From assembly GCF_028435365.1 (NCBI RefSeq), contig NZ_JAGTJJ010000009.1, positions 1-64,000 on the forward strand: a DNA stretch of 64,000 nucleotides, given 5' to 3'. The notes under the pieces were generated by a model. It worked only from the letters and a program-made list of their open reading frames with translations, ran no database searches and was not told the DNA's origin. Origin of the DNA: Polyangium jinanense (GTDB lineage: Bacteria > Myxococcota > Polyangia > Polyangiales > Polyangiaceae). How positions within the stretch are numbered: position 1 is the stretch's first letter; each line of letters opens with the position of its first letter. Of this stretch, positions 24,789 through 34,205 are shown in pieces. The translations under genes were made by a program, and so were the position numbers.

Positions 24789-25777
24789 TAGCTCTTCTTG
24801 CGCTCGCGCTTCTCGCGCTTGGCGACCACGGCGGCGGCGCGCTTGGCCATCATCTCGGGCGTGGGCGGGCGGCCGGGCAGCGGGTCCTGCTCGTCGTGGT
24901 GCTCTTCGATCGCGCCGGGCTCGTAGCCGAGCTCGAAGATCGCGACCTCGCGCTGGCCTCGTTCGCCGAGGCGGATCGGCATGACGGACGCGCCGATGCC
25001 CGCGCCGACGTAGACCGCGCCGGGGTGCGCGCCGCCGCTCCTGCGGCTGCCGTAGAGCCCGTGCACGTAGCGATGCCCCGCGAGCTTGCCGATCGCGAGC
25101 TCGTGCAGGCGGGCGAGCGTGACCTGGCCGGCGTGGGTGTGGCCGGACAAAACGAGCGGGACGTCGTACGCCCAGAGCCCGTCGGCCTCCTCGGCGATGT
25201 GGGACATGGCGATCGTCGGCAGATCGCGGCGCAGGCCCTTCAAGGCCTCGTCCCTGCGGGCGTGGCCGGTGTACGCGTCGTCCAGGCCGACGACCTGGAG
25301 CATCTGGTGGCGCAGGCCGATGATGGTGTGGCGATTGTCGAGGACCTCGACGCCACCGCGGCGCAGAGCCTGGCGGACCTCATCCGCACCCGACCAGTAA
25401 TCGTGGTTGCCGAGCACCGCCATCACGGGCGCCTCGAAGCGCTGCACGAGGGCCTCCAGGCGGTCGAGGTACTGCTGGCTGTGGCAGACGAAATCGCCCG
25501 TGAGCAGGACGAGATCGGGCTTCTCTGCGTTGGTCAGCTCGACCGCCGCGAGCTGCACGGCCCACGGGGTCACGCGGCCGACGTGGAGATCGGTCAGGTG
25601 CGCGATACGCAGGTGGGAGAGGTGCTCGGTGTAATGCGCGGGGCCGGCGAAACGCCGGACCTGGATGCGCGTCTTCGCGCGGGCGATGGCCGCGGGCGAA
25701 GTGACGGTCTCGTCGCCGGGGAGGCGACCGCGGTACTGCTCGAGGAGCAAGCCTTCAGGAGGAGGGGTGCTCGGCAC
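24788..25777 (-). CDS. YaeI-type metallophosphoesterase
   Basis: 329 aa. Calcineurin-like phosphoesterase motifs occur in order: DLHVGR, GDFV, GNHDYW, then MSHIAEEAD and SGHTHAGQ. These bind two metals and hydrolyse phosphoesters. The AHLTDLHVG / GHTHAGQ pattern is the YaeI-like group, which acts on membrane phospholipid or nucleotide substrates. No signal peptide or membrane helix is seen. The C-terminus is a Lys/Arg-rich tail (AKREKRERKKS). GTG start without a clear ribosome site. It diverges from the GT-C gene across 149 bp. Confidence 0.85.
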   Translation of the reverse strand: MPSTPPPEGLLLEQYRGRLPGDETVTSPAAIARAKTRIQVRRFAGPAHYTEHLSHLRIAHLTDLHVGRVTPWAVQLAAVELTNAEKPDLVLLTGDFVCHSQQYLDRLEALVQRFEAPVMAVLGNHDYWSGADEVRQALRRGGVEVLDNRHTIIGLRHQMLQVVGLDDAYTGHARRDEALKGLRRDLPTIAMSHIAEEADGLWAYDVPLVLSGHTHAGQVTLARLHELAIGKLAGHRYVHGLYGSRRSGGAHPGAVYVGAGIGASVMPIRLGERGQREVAIFELGYEPGAIEEHHDEQDPLPGRPPTPEMMAKRAAAVVAKREKRERKKS

Positions 25778-25926
25778 GAGGGATCAGTATAAGGCGCGGG
25801 GGCACACAAGCTATGGCTTTTGCCCGGGATTCGCCGCTCGCTCGCGCGAGGATCCCGAGGGCTCCAGGCCTTTCGTGCTGTCCACTTTACCCGGGTGAAC
25901 CCGTCGTCTAGCGTCCGAGCCCGCGG

Positions 25927-27981
25927 ATGGCAGAGCGAGGATTGCGCGGTGCCCTCCGGAGGGCGAGGGCGATCGCCGAGAGCCCCTGGATCCGCGTGCT
26001 CCTCGCCGTGACATCACTCCTCGCGGCCTCGCTCTTGCTTTGGCCTGAAACGAAGGCGCAGAGGTTGGTGACGTGGGAGGATCTCGTCCACCCGCTCGCC
26101 CCGGGAGCGGTCGTCGCGCGTGGGTATCACCTGTCTCCGCCGCGGCGGGGCGAGGAGCAGGACGTGGTCTTCACGGCGCGGCGCGAGGCCGGGCCGGACG
26201 GGCCTGGGGGACGGATCGAATTGCACGTCGTGGATCGGGGGCGATGGCCCGGCGTGCGCGAAACGAAGAGTTTTGGTGTCGCCTACGAGACGCCGCGATC
26301 GCAGGCACCCATCGAGGATCTGGAAGCGGTGACGCAGGCGCTCCGCGACGCGATCGACCGGAACGACACGGGGCTCGGCTCGCCCTCGTCGATCCCGCTC
26401 GCGGCCGAGCCGGAGCCGCCGCTCGTGGCGCGCGTGCTCGCGCGGCTCGTCGGGGTGCGCGCGCTCGTGGTGCCGGCGTTGCTCGCGGTCGCGATGGGGC
26501 TTTTGGGCTCGCTTCCGAGAGGCGACGCGATCGTCGCGGCCGCGCTCTTCGGGCTCGGGCTCGTGCTGCGGATCGTGCACCTCGATCTGCCGTTCGTGCA
26601 CGACCAGGACGTGCAGCGACTCTTCACGGGGGCGCTGCCGATGGGCGAGATCCTGACGGGCAAAGGGCTCGAGGATCGGCACCCGCCGTTATGGTTCGTC
26701 GTGCTGCACGCGGCGGGGACGTTCGGCGGCTCGGAGGCGGTGATGCGTGCGCCCGCGGCGATCGCGGGTGCGCTCCTTTCGCCGGCGATCGTGTGGGGCG
26801 CGCGGCTCGTGCGAGGGCGCGCAGGTGCGCTCGGGGCGATCGCGGCGCTCGTGGTGACCGTGAGCCCGGAGCTCGTGGCGCGCTCCCGCGAGGTGAGCGA
26901 AATCCCGCTGTTCGGGCTCCTCGTGGTGGTGACGTGCGCGCTGGCCGCGCGGCTCGCGAAGGGCCCTTCGCGCGCGGCGCGGCTCGGGCTCGCCGTGTCG
27001 ACGGCGCTGCTCGCGTGGACGTACTACCTCGCGCCGCTCGTGATCGCGGGCGTGCTTCTCGGGTTCGTCGCGGCGCGCAAACCGCTCTGGCGCGTGGCGC
27101 ATCCGATCGGCGTCGGGGCGGCGCTGGGCGCGCCCGCGTTCATCCTTTTGGGGATGACGATCGTGCGGGATCACGGGGCGCGCGAGGTCGCGGCGCGGTT
27201 CCCAGAGCTCGCTTGGGGGGACAGCGCGCCGGGCGGGATGCTCGGGTATGTCATCGAGGAAGTTGTCAAGTGCGTCGGTCCCGGGGTGATCTACCTCGGC
27301 ATCGGGACGACGCTGTTCGGGTTCCTGGTTCCGCGATGTGCAGGGGCGCTCGTGCCTGCCGGCGCTCTGCTGGTCGCGATGATCGGCGTGTCGTATGCGT
27401 CGGGCTTTGCGCGCGTGCAGCCCTATTACATCGCCGCGGTGGCGCCGGTGCTCGCGCTCGCGGTCGCGCTGGCGCCCGAGGAGCGCGTACCGGCGTGGCT
27501 CTGGTCGATCCTCGGCGTCGTCGCGGTGTCGACGTTCTTCATCCTGCCCCGGCCTCGGCCGCACCGCGCCTACTTGCCCGACGTGGACGCGTGCATGCCG
27601 CGCTTCGCCGCGATCGCCGCGGGCCGCTCGGAAAAACGTATCGTCACGGTGGCGCATTACGACGCGACGCTGCTCGCGTATTACCTCCAGCGCTCCGCGA
27701 ACGCGCCTGCCGAATGGCCACGGACCGAGGTCTCGGGCGAGTTCGTCCTGGGAGACGCGGGACGCCGTATCCTGCCGCTCGTGCAGGTGCACCGGATGGA
27801 CGAGACGTCGGACGAAGCGGCCCGGGACACTCTGCTCGCGGCGTTCGCCGAAGGACCGACGCTCGTGATCGAGCGGGACGCGTTCGTCCTCGCGCCGGTG
27901 CACGACGTGCTCGCGCGGTGCGAGGTGCTGATCGAAGCGCCCACGGCGCGGCTCGTCGCGTGCGGCGGAGAGGCGCGATGA
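25927..27981 (+). CDS. GT-C family membrane glycosyltransferase-like protein
   Basis: 684 aa. One N-terminal membrane helix is followed by a soluble stretch of about 120 residues, then ten or so helices and a soluble C-terminal domain. The first extracytoplasmic loop of the main helix bundle has HDQDVQRLF and DRHPPLWFVVLH, which match the acidic and HPP motifs of ArnT/PMT-type GT-C enzymes that take sugars from polyprenyl phosphates. The substrate is unknown. Its last codons overlap the VWA gene start by 4 bp, so it is translated with the VWA-SWIM-DUF4132 set even though it looks unrelated. Start ATG; no strong ribosome site. Confidence 0.7.
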   Translation: MAERGLRGALRRARAIAESPWIRVLLAVTSLLAASLLLWPETKAQRLVTWEDLVHPLAPGAVVARGYHLSPPRRGEEQDVVFTARREAGPDGPGGRIELHVVDRGRWPGVRETKSFGVAYETPRSQAPIEDLEAVTQALRDAIDRNDTGLGSPSSIPLAAEPEPPLVARVLARLVGVRALVVPALLAVAMGLLGSLPRGDAIVAAALFGLGLVLRIVHLDLPFVHDQDVQRLFTGALPMGEILTGKGLEDRHPPLWFVVLHAAGTFGGSEAVMRAPAAIAGALLSPAIVWGARLVRGRAGALGAIAALVVTVSPELVARSREVSEIPLFGLLVVVTCALAARLAKGPSRAARLGLAVSTALLAWTYYLAPLVIAGVLLGFVAARKPLWRVAHPIGVGAALGAPAFILLGMTIVRDHGAREVAARFPELAWGDSAPGGMLGYVIEEVVKCVGPGVIYLGIGTTLFGFLVPRCAGALVPAGALLVAMIGVSYASGFARVQPYYIAAVAPVLALAVALAPEERVPAWLWSILGVVAVSTFFILPRPRPHRAYLPDVDACMPRFAAIAAGRSEKRIVTVAHYDATLLAYYLQRSANAPAEWPRTEVSGEFVLGDAGRRILPLVQVHRMDETSDEAARDTLLAAFAEGPTLVIERDAFVLAPVHDVLARCEVLIEAPTARLVACGGEAR

Positions 27982-29135
27982 CGGCGGGCGCGGACGACAA
28001 GAAGCGCGAGGCAGCGCGGCGGCTGCGTCTCCTCTTCGGGCGCTTCGCGGACAGCTCGCTCGGCAGCCCTCTCGAAGGGGACGAGGTGCTCCTGCGGATC
28101 GACGAGGATCTCTCGTTCCTCTACGACCGCGCGTTCCGGCGCGGCCCGTCGCACGAAGGCGCGCGCGGAGCCGGGCTCGGGCCGAGCGTGCTCCGGCCTT
28201 CGACGTGGCTCGCAAGCGTGGAAGAGCTCTTCCCACCCGAGGCGCGTGTGGTGATGGAGGAGGATGCGGCGGCGCGGCACGGGCTCGCGGCGCTGCTCGA
28301 AGATCCGGCGGCGCTCGCCTCGGTGACGCCTTCGCCCGCGATCCTCGCGCTCCTCGTGCGGCTGCGCGGGCAGATCCCCGAAGCCTCGCTCCCCGCGGCC
28401 AGGCGGCTCATCGAGGAGGCCGTGCGCGACCTATCGCGCGCGCTCGCCAAGGAGCTCGCTCCTTCGCTCACGGGTTCGTCCGGACCACGCGGCCGGACGA
28501 ACCTGCGCGTGCTCGCGAACCTCGACGCGCGGCGCACCGTACGGGAAAACCTCCGGCACTACGACCGCGCGCGCGGCGTGCTCGGCGTCGAACGGCTCGT
28601 GTTCCGGCGACGGCTCACGAGGCAGACACGCCACAGGCTCATCGTCCTGCTCGATCAGAGCGGCTCGATGGTGGACAGCGTCGTGCAGGCAGCGATCCTC
28701 GCGGCGATCTTCGCGTCGGTCCCGTCGATCGATCTGCGCCTCGTCGCGTTCGACACGCACGTGGTGGACATGACGGAGATCGCCGGGGATCCGGTGGAAG
28801 TCTTGTTCTCGCTGCAGCTCGGCGGCGGGACGTTGCTCTCGCGGGCCGTGGGGTATGCCGCGAGCTTGGTCTCGGAGCCACGGCGCACGCTCGTCGTGCT
28901 GATCTCGGATTTCCGCGAGGGAGGCGCGCTCGGCGCGCTCGTCACGCGGGTGAAGGATCTGCTCGACGCCGGGGTGACGGTGCTCGGGCTCGTGGCCCTC
29001 GGCGACAAGGGCGCGGGCGGCTTCGATCGCCGCGTCACCGGGGCGCTCGCGGCGCTCGGCATGCCGATCGCCGCCATGACACCGCGGGAGCTCGCGGCCT
29101 GGGTCGGGCGTCACGTGCGCGGGGGCGAGACGTGA
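27978..29135 (+). CDS. VWA (CoxE-like) protein, partner of MoxR
   Basis: 385 aa. The C-terminal half is a von Willebrand A domain with an intact MIDAS: DQSGS, a Thr in GGGT and the Asp of LISDFREGG. The N-terminal half (about 200 residues) is helical. CoxE-like VWA proteins work with MoxR ATPases in metal-dependent assembly or disassembly of complexes; the MoxR gene is at 19923-21056. ATGA overlap with the GT-C gene before it and GTGA overlap with the SWIM gene after it show tight coupling. Confidence 0.82.
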   Translation: MTAGADDKKREAARRLRLLFGRFADSSLGSPLEGDEVLLRIDEDLSFLYDRAFRRGPSHEGARGAGLGPSVLRPSTWLASVEELFPPEARVVMEEDAAARHGLAALLEDPAALASVTPSPAILALLVRLRGQIPEASLPAARRLIEEAVRDLSRALAKELAPSLTGSSGPRGRTNLRVLANLDARRTVRENLRHYDRARGVLGVERLVFRRRLTRQTRHRLIVLLDQSGSMVDSVVQAAILAAIFASVPSIDLRLVAFDTHVVDMTEIAGDPVEVLFSLQLGGGTLLSRAVGYAASLVSEPRRTLVVLISDFREGGALGALVTRVKDLLDAGVTVLGLVALGDKGAGGFDRRVTGALAALGMPIAAMTPRELAAWVGRHVRGGET

Positions 29136-30544
29136 CGAGCCGCCGGGAAGCGCCGGCCGGAATGCGTCGCGCCGCGGCGCGGACCGAGCTCGTGGCCGTA
29201 CCGATGGGCGAAGGCACAGCGCGTGTCGGAGGAGCGACGGTCACGTGGCGCGACGGCCGCGTCGGATGTGATTGCCCGATGGGGGATGCGCCGACGTGTT
29301 TGCATCGGCTGGTCGCGCGCGGCGACGAACGGGCGCGGGATCTCGGCGGACGCGCGGGCCCCACGGAGCCGCCGCCGGCCATGGTATTCCCCGAGCCCTC
29401 GAAGGCGGAGCCGCTCTCCGCGGAAGACGTCGCGCGGTTCGCGCCGCTCCTCTCCGAGGTCGACACGCTCGTGGCGGAGCTCGTGACGCTCGGCCTGCGG
29501 CGGGCGGCGCGTGTCTCGGGGGATCGGGTGCGCGAGCTTTCTGCGCGTGCGGCAGCGATGCGTCCGCGAGCGCGCGGACCACGCGACGCGGGCCTCGGCA
29601 GGCTCGCGCGGTCCCTCGATCGGCTCGCGGCACTCTTGCCGGGGCTCGACGGCCCCGACGCGGGCGCGGCCGAGGCGGACGCGCTCCGGGAGCTCGCCGT
29701 CACGCGCAACCTCGGGCGCGCGCTCCGCGCGAACATGGGCGCGCTGCCGCTCGAGGACATCGCGGGCGCGTCGCAACGCGCGTACGTCGAGGTCCCGCCG
29801 ATCGAGGTGCAGGGGCTCGGGCTCGAAGCGTGGGTCGCGGCGGGAGGCGTCGCGGGCGTGACGGCGTACGTGGCCGTGCTCGGCGAGGATCGTGTCCTCA
29901 CGCGGACGCTGCTCACGAAGGGAAAACCCGCGCGGCCCGCGGATCCACGGACGTGGGCGGAGGGGCTCGCGGCCGGGCCCGCGTTCGCGCGGAGCGGCCT
30001 CACGATGCGAGATTTCGCGCGGGGTCGGTTCACGCTCTCGGGCGCGCGGATCGCGCTCTCGCACGGGCGCCTCTCGGGCAGCCGCGCGACGAGCGTGGCC
30101 CTGCGGCCGGCGCTCCCCTGGGGCGACGCCCGCCTCGCGCTCCACGTCCTCGCGGGCCCCGAGGACGCGGCGCGGCTCGGCCGGAGCCTCGACTTCGACG
30201 CGCTCGGCCGCCCCCCTCGCTCGTCGCCGATCGTGCTCCTGCCGGTGCAGGGGTTGTCCCCGAGCGACTTCGATCACGCGACGCAGCAGCTCTCGATACG
30301 CATGCGCATCGGCGCAGGCGTGGAGCTCCGGACCTCGCTCTCGTTCCGGGAGGAGCGCGCGCTCCTGTTCGACAACCTCGAAGTGCTGAGCCGCGCCGCG
30401 AGGCCGCCGCGGTTTCTCTGCGTCCGCCTCGCCCGCGAAGGAGGCTCGCTCGTGATCGAGCCGATCACGGCGATGCTCGCGGACGGCTCCACGATCGATC
30501 TCACGCTCGACGTCGTGGATCCCGCGCTCGAGGTGACGCGATGA
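29132..30544 (+). CDS. SWIM zinc-finger protein
   Basis: 470 aa. The SWIM motif CxCx(n)CxH is seen as CDCPMGDAPTCLH near residue 50, after a small beta domain (VPMGEGTARVGGATV). The remaining 400 residues are Ala/Arg/Leu-rich with a beta-rich second half and no known catalytic motif. SWIM fingers bind nucleic acid or protein. GTG start overlapping the VWA stop, and its own stop overlaps the ATG of the next small gene. The association MoxR-DUF5682-VWA-SWIM is one I recall from many actinobacteria and myxobacteria. Confidence 0.8.
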   Translation: MTSRREAPAGMRRAAARTELVAVPMGEGTARVGGATVTWRDGRVGCDCPMGDAPTCLHRLVARGDERARDLGGRAGPTEPPPAMVFPEPSKAEPLSAEDVARFAPLLSEVDTLVAELVTLGLRRAARVSGDRVRELSARAAAMRPRARGPRDAGLGRLARSLDRLAALLPGLDGPDAGAAEADALRELAVTRNLGRALRANMGALPLEDIAGASQRAYVEVPPIEVQGLGLEAWVAAGGVAGVTAYVAVLGEDRVLTRTLLTKGKPARPADPRTWAEGLAAGPAFARSGLTMRDFARGRFTLSGARIALSHGRLSGSRATSVALRPALPWGDARLALHVLAGPEDAARLGRSLDFDALGRPPRSSPIVLLPVQGLSPSDFDHATQQLSIRMRIGAGVELRTSLSFREERALLFDNLEVLSRAARPPRFLCVRLAREGGSLVIEPITAMLADGSTIDLTLDVVDPALEVTR

Positions 30545-30873
30545 TCCCCGAGCGCCTCGCGAGGCAAGCACGCGCGGCGATCGAGGAGCTCGCCGCGGCC
30601 GGCGCGCTCGAACGCACGGAGCACCGCGCGATCTCGTTCCGACGGCTCTCGGCGGACGCGCGATCGATCGGCCTGTTCGACCTCGCGACGCGCCTCGAAG
30701 CCGTGGCCGCGGCGCTCGAAGCACAAGCGGGGCGCGGGCCGCGGCCGAGCGTGGCGCTCGCCGAGGCGCTGCTCGCGTCCTACGACCGCATCGAGGCGCT
30801 CTCCGCCCGGCTCGCGCGCGGTGCGCTGCTCTCCTCGTTCGGGGCCGAAGATGACGACCCGGAGGCGCCGTGA
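30541..30873 (+). CDS. Small helical protein in VWA-SWIM operon
   Basis: 110 aa. No family recognised. Sequence is Ala/Leu/Arg/Glu-rich and predicted helical (ARQARAAIEELAAAGAL, DLATRLEAVAAALEAQ), with an acidic tail (AEDDDPEAP). ATG overlaps the SWIM stop and its stop overlaps the GTG of the DUF4132 gene, so it is a real link in the chain of overlapping genes. It may be an adaptor within the complex; this is inference from position only. Confidence 0.65.
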   Translation: MIPERLARQARAAIEELAAAGALERTEHRAISFRRLSADARSIGLFDLATRLEAVAAALEAQAGRGPRPSVALAEALLASYDRIEALSARLARGALLSSFGAEDDDPEAP

Positions 30874-33800
30874 ACGCTCCTGCGCCCGCCCCCGATCACG
30901 AGGCCGTTTTCCTCGTGCGCCTCCGCTCCCTCGTCTCGGCCGTGCGTGTCCTCGAGGTCCGCGCGGACGCCTGGCCCGCGCGCCGCGTCGTCGAGGAGCA
31001 CGAAGGATACTTCGCCGAAGGCGCCCTTTTCCTGCGGTTCGAACCACGAAAGGAAGTCCCCTTCCCGCTTCGCCTGCATGGCGAGCGCCCCGAGGACCTT
31101 GCCCATCACGAACGCGTGCGCCGCGCGAGCCGCGTGTTCCTGCGCGCAACCGCGCTCGCGGAGGCGCGCCCTCGCCGCGCGGAGCAGGCCTTCCAATCGC
31201 TCGAAGCTCTCTTCGAGGAGATAGGCCCCGACGCGGCGGCCTCGATGTGGCTCGAAGCCGCGCGCACCTTCCTCGCGCTCGGCGACGAAGAGCACGCGAC
31301 GCGCTTGCTCCGCCGACTCGCCCGGCTCGCGCGACGGGCGCCCGTCTCCGCGGCGCTCCTCGTCGCAGTGGTGTCCTCGCCCTGCCACGGAAAGACCCTG
31401 CCCGGAGAGCTCGTGGACGTCGCGGCCGAGCATGCAGGGCCCGACGCGGGGTTGTCGCTGCGCCTCGGCGTGTTGCGACGTCTCCTCGAAGCCGGTAGCG
31501 ACGTGCCTCCGGGGACGATGGCGGCCCTGACGAACGCGGCGCAGGCCTCGGCGGATCGCGCCGCGGCCGCGTCCCGCATCGACGCAGCCCTCCTCGGTTG
31601 TTTCGACCTTCCAGGTACGTGGGCGCCTGCGGGGGAAGCCTCGCTCGTGCGCGCGCGGCTCCAGGCGCTCTGGGCGCTCTCGCACGCATCGGGCGATCAT
31701 GGCTCTTCCGTGCGCGGCTGCCTCGCTTCTGCGCTCCGTGCCACCCTCGACGGCCTCGACACGGCGCGCCTCGCCGCCGTGCTCGACACGCTCCTTCCTG
31801 CGAGCCCGAGCGATGACACCTCGCTTCTGCTCGACGTCACGGTTCGCCTGCTCGGCACGCTCGCGCGTGAGGCGAACCCACTTGCCGAGGACACCTGCAT
31901 CCGGGTCCTCCTGCGCCTCGCCGAGATCGCTTCGACAAACTTCTTGGAGCAGGTGGACGATATCTGCCGTGCCCTCGCGGACGCCTTCGACAAACCCACC
32001 TCGCGCCCACTGCTCGCCGCGCTCCTCGCCGATCTCGACGCCTCGGCACGCCGCGTGCTCTCCGAGGAGCTCGATCGAGCCGCAGACTCCCGCCTCGGTC
32101 CGGCCGAGACAACCCCACCGCCACGCTCCGGAACACGCACGAACCGCGTCCGTTCCCTCGCGCGATGGCTGCCCGCACCCCTCGTCACCGCGACGCTCGC
32201 CGCGCTTGCCGCCTCGTCCGCGGATGCCGCATCCGCAGCCGTCGCCGCCTCCCCCGCGCTCGCCTTCATTTGGGCCTTCCGCCTCATCGGCCTCGCGCAA
32301 GACGAACGCACCTCCCTCGATCTCGCCGAAGACGCGCTCTCCCTCGCCGAGGTCCTCGCGCAGCACATCGACCCTCACCTCGTCACGGCAAGCACCATCG
32401 CCGCCGCCGATCCGACCCTCCACCTCGCGCACCCCGATCCCGCCGCGCTCCTCCGCGGCGTCGCGCTCTCGCGCGCTTCCCTCGCCGATCGCGGCGTCCT
32501 TCGCCCCGAGCGCTGGCCCGCGCCCGCCCTCCCTGGCCTCTCCGATCCACGCGACGCACGGTTCGTCCTCCTCGCGTGGGCGCTCTCCTCGCTCGACGCA
32601 CACGAGGCCGGAACACACCACCTCGCCTTCGCGCGCATCGCCGACGCGACGCCCCTCGTGCGCGCCGGCGCCGGCCGCCTCTTGCCCTCGCCCCTCGCCT
32701 TGCGTGGTGTTTCTCCCTCGCTCACGCGCCTCGCCGCGACGAACCTCCTCCGCATCCCCACCGCGGACGAACCCTCCCTCCGCGACGTCGTCCTCCTCTG
32801 CTCCCCGCGCGACCTCGCCGAAGCCTTCGCCCGCGACGTCGGCGTCTCCCCACGCCTCCTCGCCGAAGCGCCGCCGCTCGTCCCGACGAACCTCGATCCA
32901 TCTCCGCCCCTCGTCCCACGGGATCTCCCCCTCCCCGACGCCGATCCCGCGCGCCTCCTCGCCGCCCTCTTCCCGCGACGAACCTCGCTCGATCCCGCGC
33001 CCATCCCCACGCGTGATCCCGCCCTGCCGCTCTCACCCGTCATCGCCGGCCACGTCGTCTCGCTCGGACCTCGCGGCGAGCTCATCGTCACCGCCGAGGG
33101 CGCCTCCTCCCCGCTCCGCCGCGTCCCTTCGGCCGTACGCAAAGACGAACGTTACCGCGCGCTCGTCCGCGGCCGTCGCGCCGAACGCGCGCGCAGGCAC
33201 GAGGCCGCCCGGCTCCTCGAAGACCGCATGATCCGCGCCGCGCCCGTCACGGCCGACGAGATCGCGTGGCTCCTCGACGATCCCCTCCACGCCTCGCTCC
33301 TCCGGCACCTCGTCCTCGCGACGCGCCCCCGAGATCCCGGACCTCCCCGCGATCTCGCGCTCCTCTGGACCTGGGACCACGCGCGTGGCCTCGGCGTCGT
33401 CCCGCTCGACTACGACGCCCGCTGGATCGGCTGGACCGACGTGGAGCTCGTGCACCCGGCCCGGTTGCCCGACGTCGGCGCGTGGCGCGCGCTCACGAAC
33501 GACCTCGGCGTCAAGCAGGACCTCCCCCAGCTCTTCCGAGATCTCCGCGGCGTCCCCGACGATGAGCTCGACCGCACCGAAAGCCACGCCCTCGCGCGTC
33601 GCCTCGTTGACGCCGCGGCCCTCCGGCGCGCGCTCGTAGACGAGGGATTTTCCACAGGATCCGGGCTCGCCACGCGAAACTTCGTCCACCAACCATCGAG
33701 CTCGACCGTCACGGCCTGGTTCGATCCGGGCCGTCCGCCCTGGCCGCGCGACGCCGCGTTCTCCGGCCCGTTCGGGTTTTGCGATCCGAAGGGCGATCCT

Positions 33801-33893
33801 CTGCCTTTTACCGCGATCCCCAGGCCGCTCGTTTGTGAAGCGCGCGCCAGCATCGACCGCGCCCTTGCGCGCGCCGCGCCACGCGCGAGGTAG
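30870..33893 (+). CDS. DUF4132-like large protein
   Basis: 1007 aa, GTG start overlapping the stop of the small gene. The first 650 residues are Ala/Leu-rich helical repeats; the last 250 (IAWLLDDPLHASLLRHLV, LGVKQDLPQLFRDLRGV, DELDRTESHALARRLVDAA) resemble DUF4132. The family is often linked to MoxR/VWA or WGR proteins; function is not established. The last 53 codons lie in the left copy of the 193-bp repeat that borders the island, and a loose second copy of these codons is found at 56583-56744. Codon use shifts to strong C-ending, Pro/Arg-rich in the middle. It ends the operon. Confidence 0.7.
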   Translation: MNAPAPAPDHEAVFLVRLRSLVSAVRVLEVRADAWPARRVVEEHEGYFAEGALFLRFEPRKEVPFPLRLHGERPEDLAHHERVRRASRVFLRATALAEARPRRAEQAFQSLEALFEEIGPDAAASMWLEAARTFLALGDEEHATRLLRRLARLARRAPVSAALLVAVVSSPCHGKTLPGELVDVAAEHAGPDAGLSLRLGVLRRLLEAGSDVPPGTMAALTNAAQASADRAAAASRIDAALLGCFDLPGTWAPAGEASLVRARLQALWALSHASGDHGSSVRGCLASALRATLDGLDTARLAAVLDTLLPASPSDDTSLLLDVTVRLLGTLAREANPLAEDTCIRVLLRLAEIASTNFLEQVDDICRALADAFDKPTSRPLLAALLADLDASARRVLSEELDRAADSRLGPAETTPPPRSGTRTNRVRSLARWLPAPLVTATLAALAASSADAASAAVAASPALAFIWAFRLIGLAQDERTSLDLAEDALSLAEVLAQHIDPHLVTASTIAAADPTLHLAHPDPAALLRGVALSRASLADRGVLRPERWPAPALPGLSDPRDARFVLLAWALSSLDAHEAGTHHLAFARIADATPLVRAGAGRLLPSPLALRGVSPSLTRLAATNLLRIPTADEPSLRDVVLLCSPRDLAEAFARDVGVSPRLLAEAPPLVPTNLDPSPPLVPRDLPLPDADPARLLAALFPRRTSLDPAPIPTRDPALPLSPVIAGHVVSLGPRGELIVTAEGASSPLRRVPSAVRKDERYRALVRGRRAERARRHEAARLLEDRMIRAAPVTADEIAWLLDDPLHASLLRHLVLATRPRDPGPPRDLALLWTWDHARGLGVVPLDYDARWIGWTDVELVHPARLPDVGAWRALTNDLGVKQDLPQLFRDLRGVPDDELDRTESHALARRLVDAAALRRALVDEGFSTGSGLATRNFVHQPSSSTVTAWFDPGRPPWPRDAAFSGPFGFCDPKGDPLPFTAIPRPLVCEARASIDRALARAAPRAR

Positions 33894-33925
33894 GTTCGGT
33901 CTTGCCGGGCTTTCTCCCCGCCTCG
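33733..33925 (+). repeat. Left copy of 193-bp island-flanking direct repeat
   Basis: Matches 56584-56776 with five mismatches. It covers the last codons of the DUF4132 gene, its stop, the 8-base spacer and the first eight codons (TTG start) of a truncated copy of the PAS kinase gene. The match stops where the GGGAGC hexamers begin. Confidence 0.93.
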
Positions 33926-34205
33926 GAAGCGGGAGCGGGAGCGGGAGCGGGAGCGGGAGCGCACGTGCGGGCCAAAGTCAAGCGCGCGTGCAAGCGGGAC
34001 AGGGACGTAGGGGATCCCGCTCGGGGACGGCGAGCTTACCGTCGTGCTCGGTCTCTGCAAGACCAGGCCGTGCTCGCCATCCTCGCCACGCTTCGCGTGG
34101 CTGCGGGGTGGCTCCGCGCGGTGCTTCGCAGTCTTGCAGAGACCTGCGCGCGACGGTGCGGGACCAGGGTCCCGGCGAACGGGTCGTCGGGAAGGAGGTT
34201 TCGTC
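33894..34205. other. Island left edge: hexamers and structured DNA
   Basis: After eight codons of the kinase gene, the sequence turns into GGAAGC plus five perfect GGGAGC hexamers (33931-33960). Then comes a structured segment: GGTCTCTGCAAGAC (34050-34063) pairs perfectly with 34131-34144. The loop between them holds a further hairpin, GCCACGC-TTC-GCGTGGC (34085-34101). No gene is seen. Confidence 0.7.

Noticed and set aside
23572..25792. Repeat proteins encoded across the minisatellite on either strand
   Set aside because: All six frames are open only because the unit has no stop; the frames run antisense into the peroxiredoxin or phosphoesterase genes and have no ribosome sites.
33700..33760. 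tRNA or other RNA gene as the island attachment site
   Set aside because: The GGTTCGATCC string lies inside the DUF4132 coding sequence and has no cloverleaf around it; no tRNA was seen at either island end.
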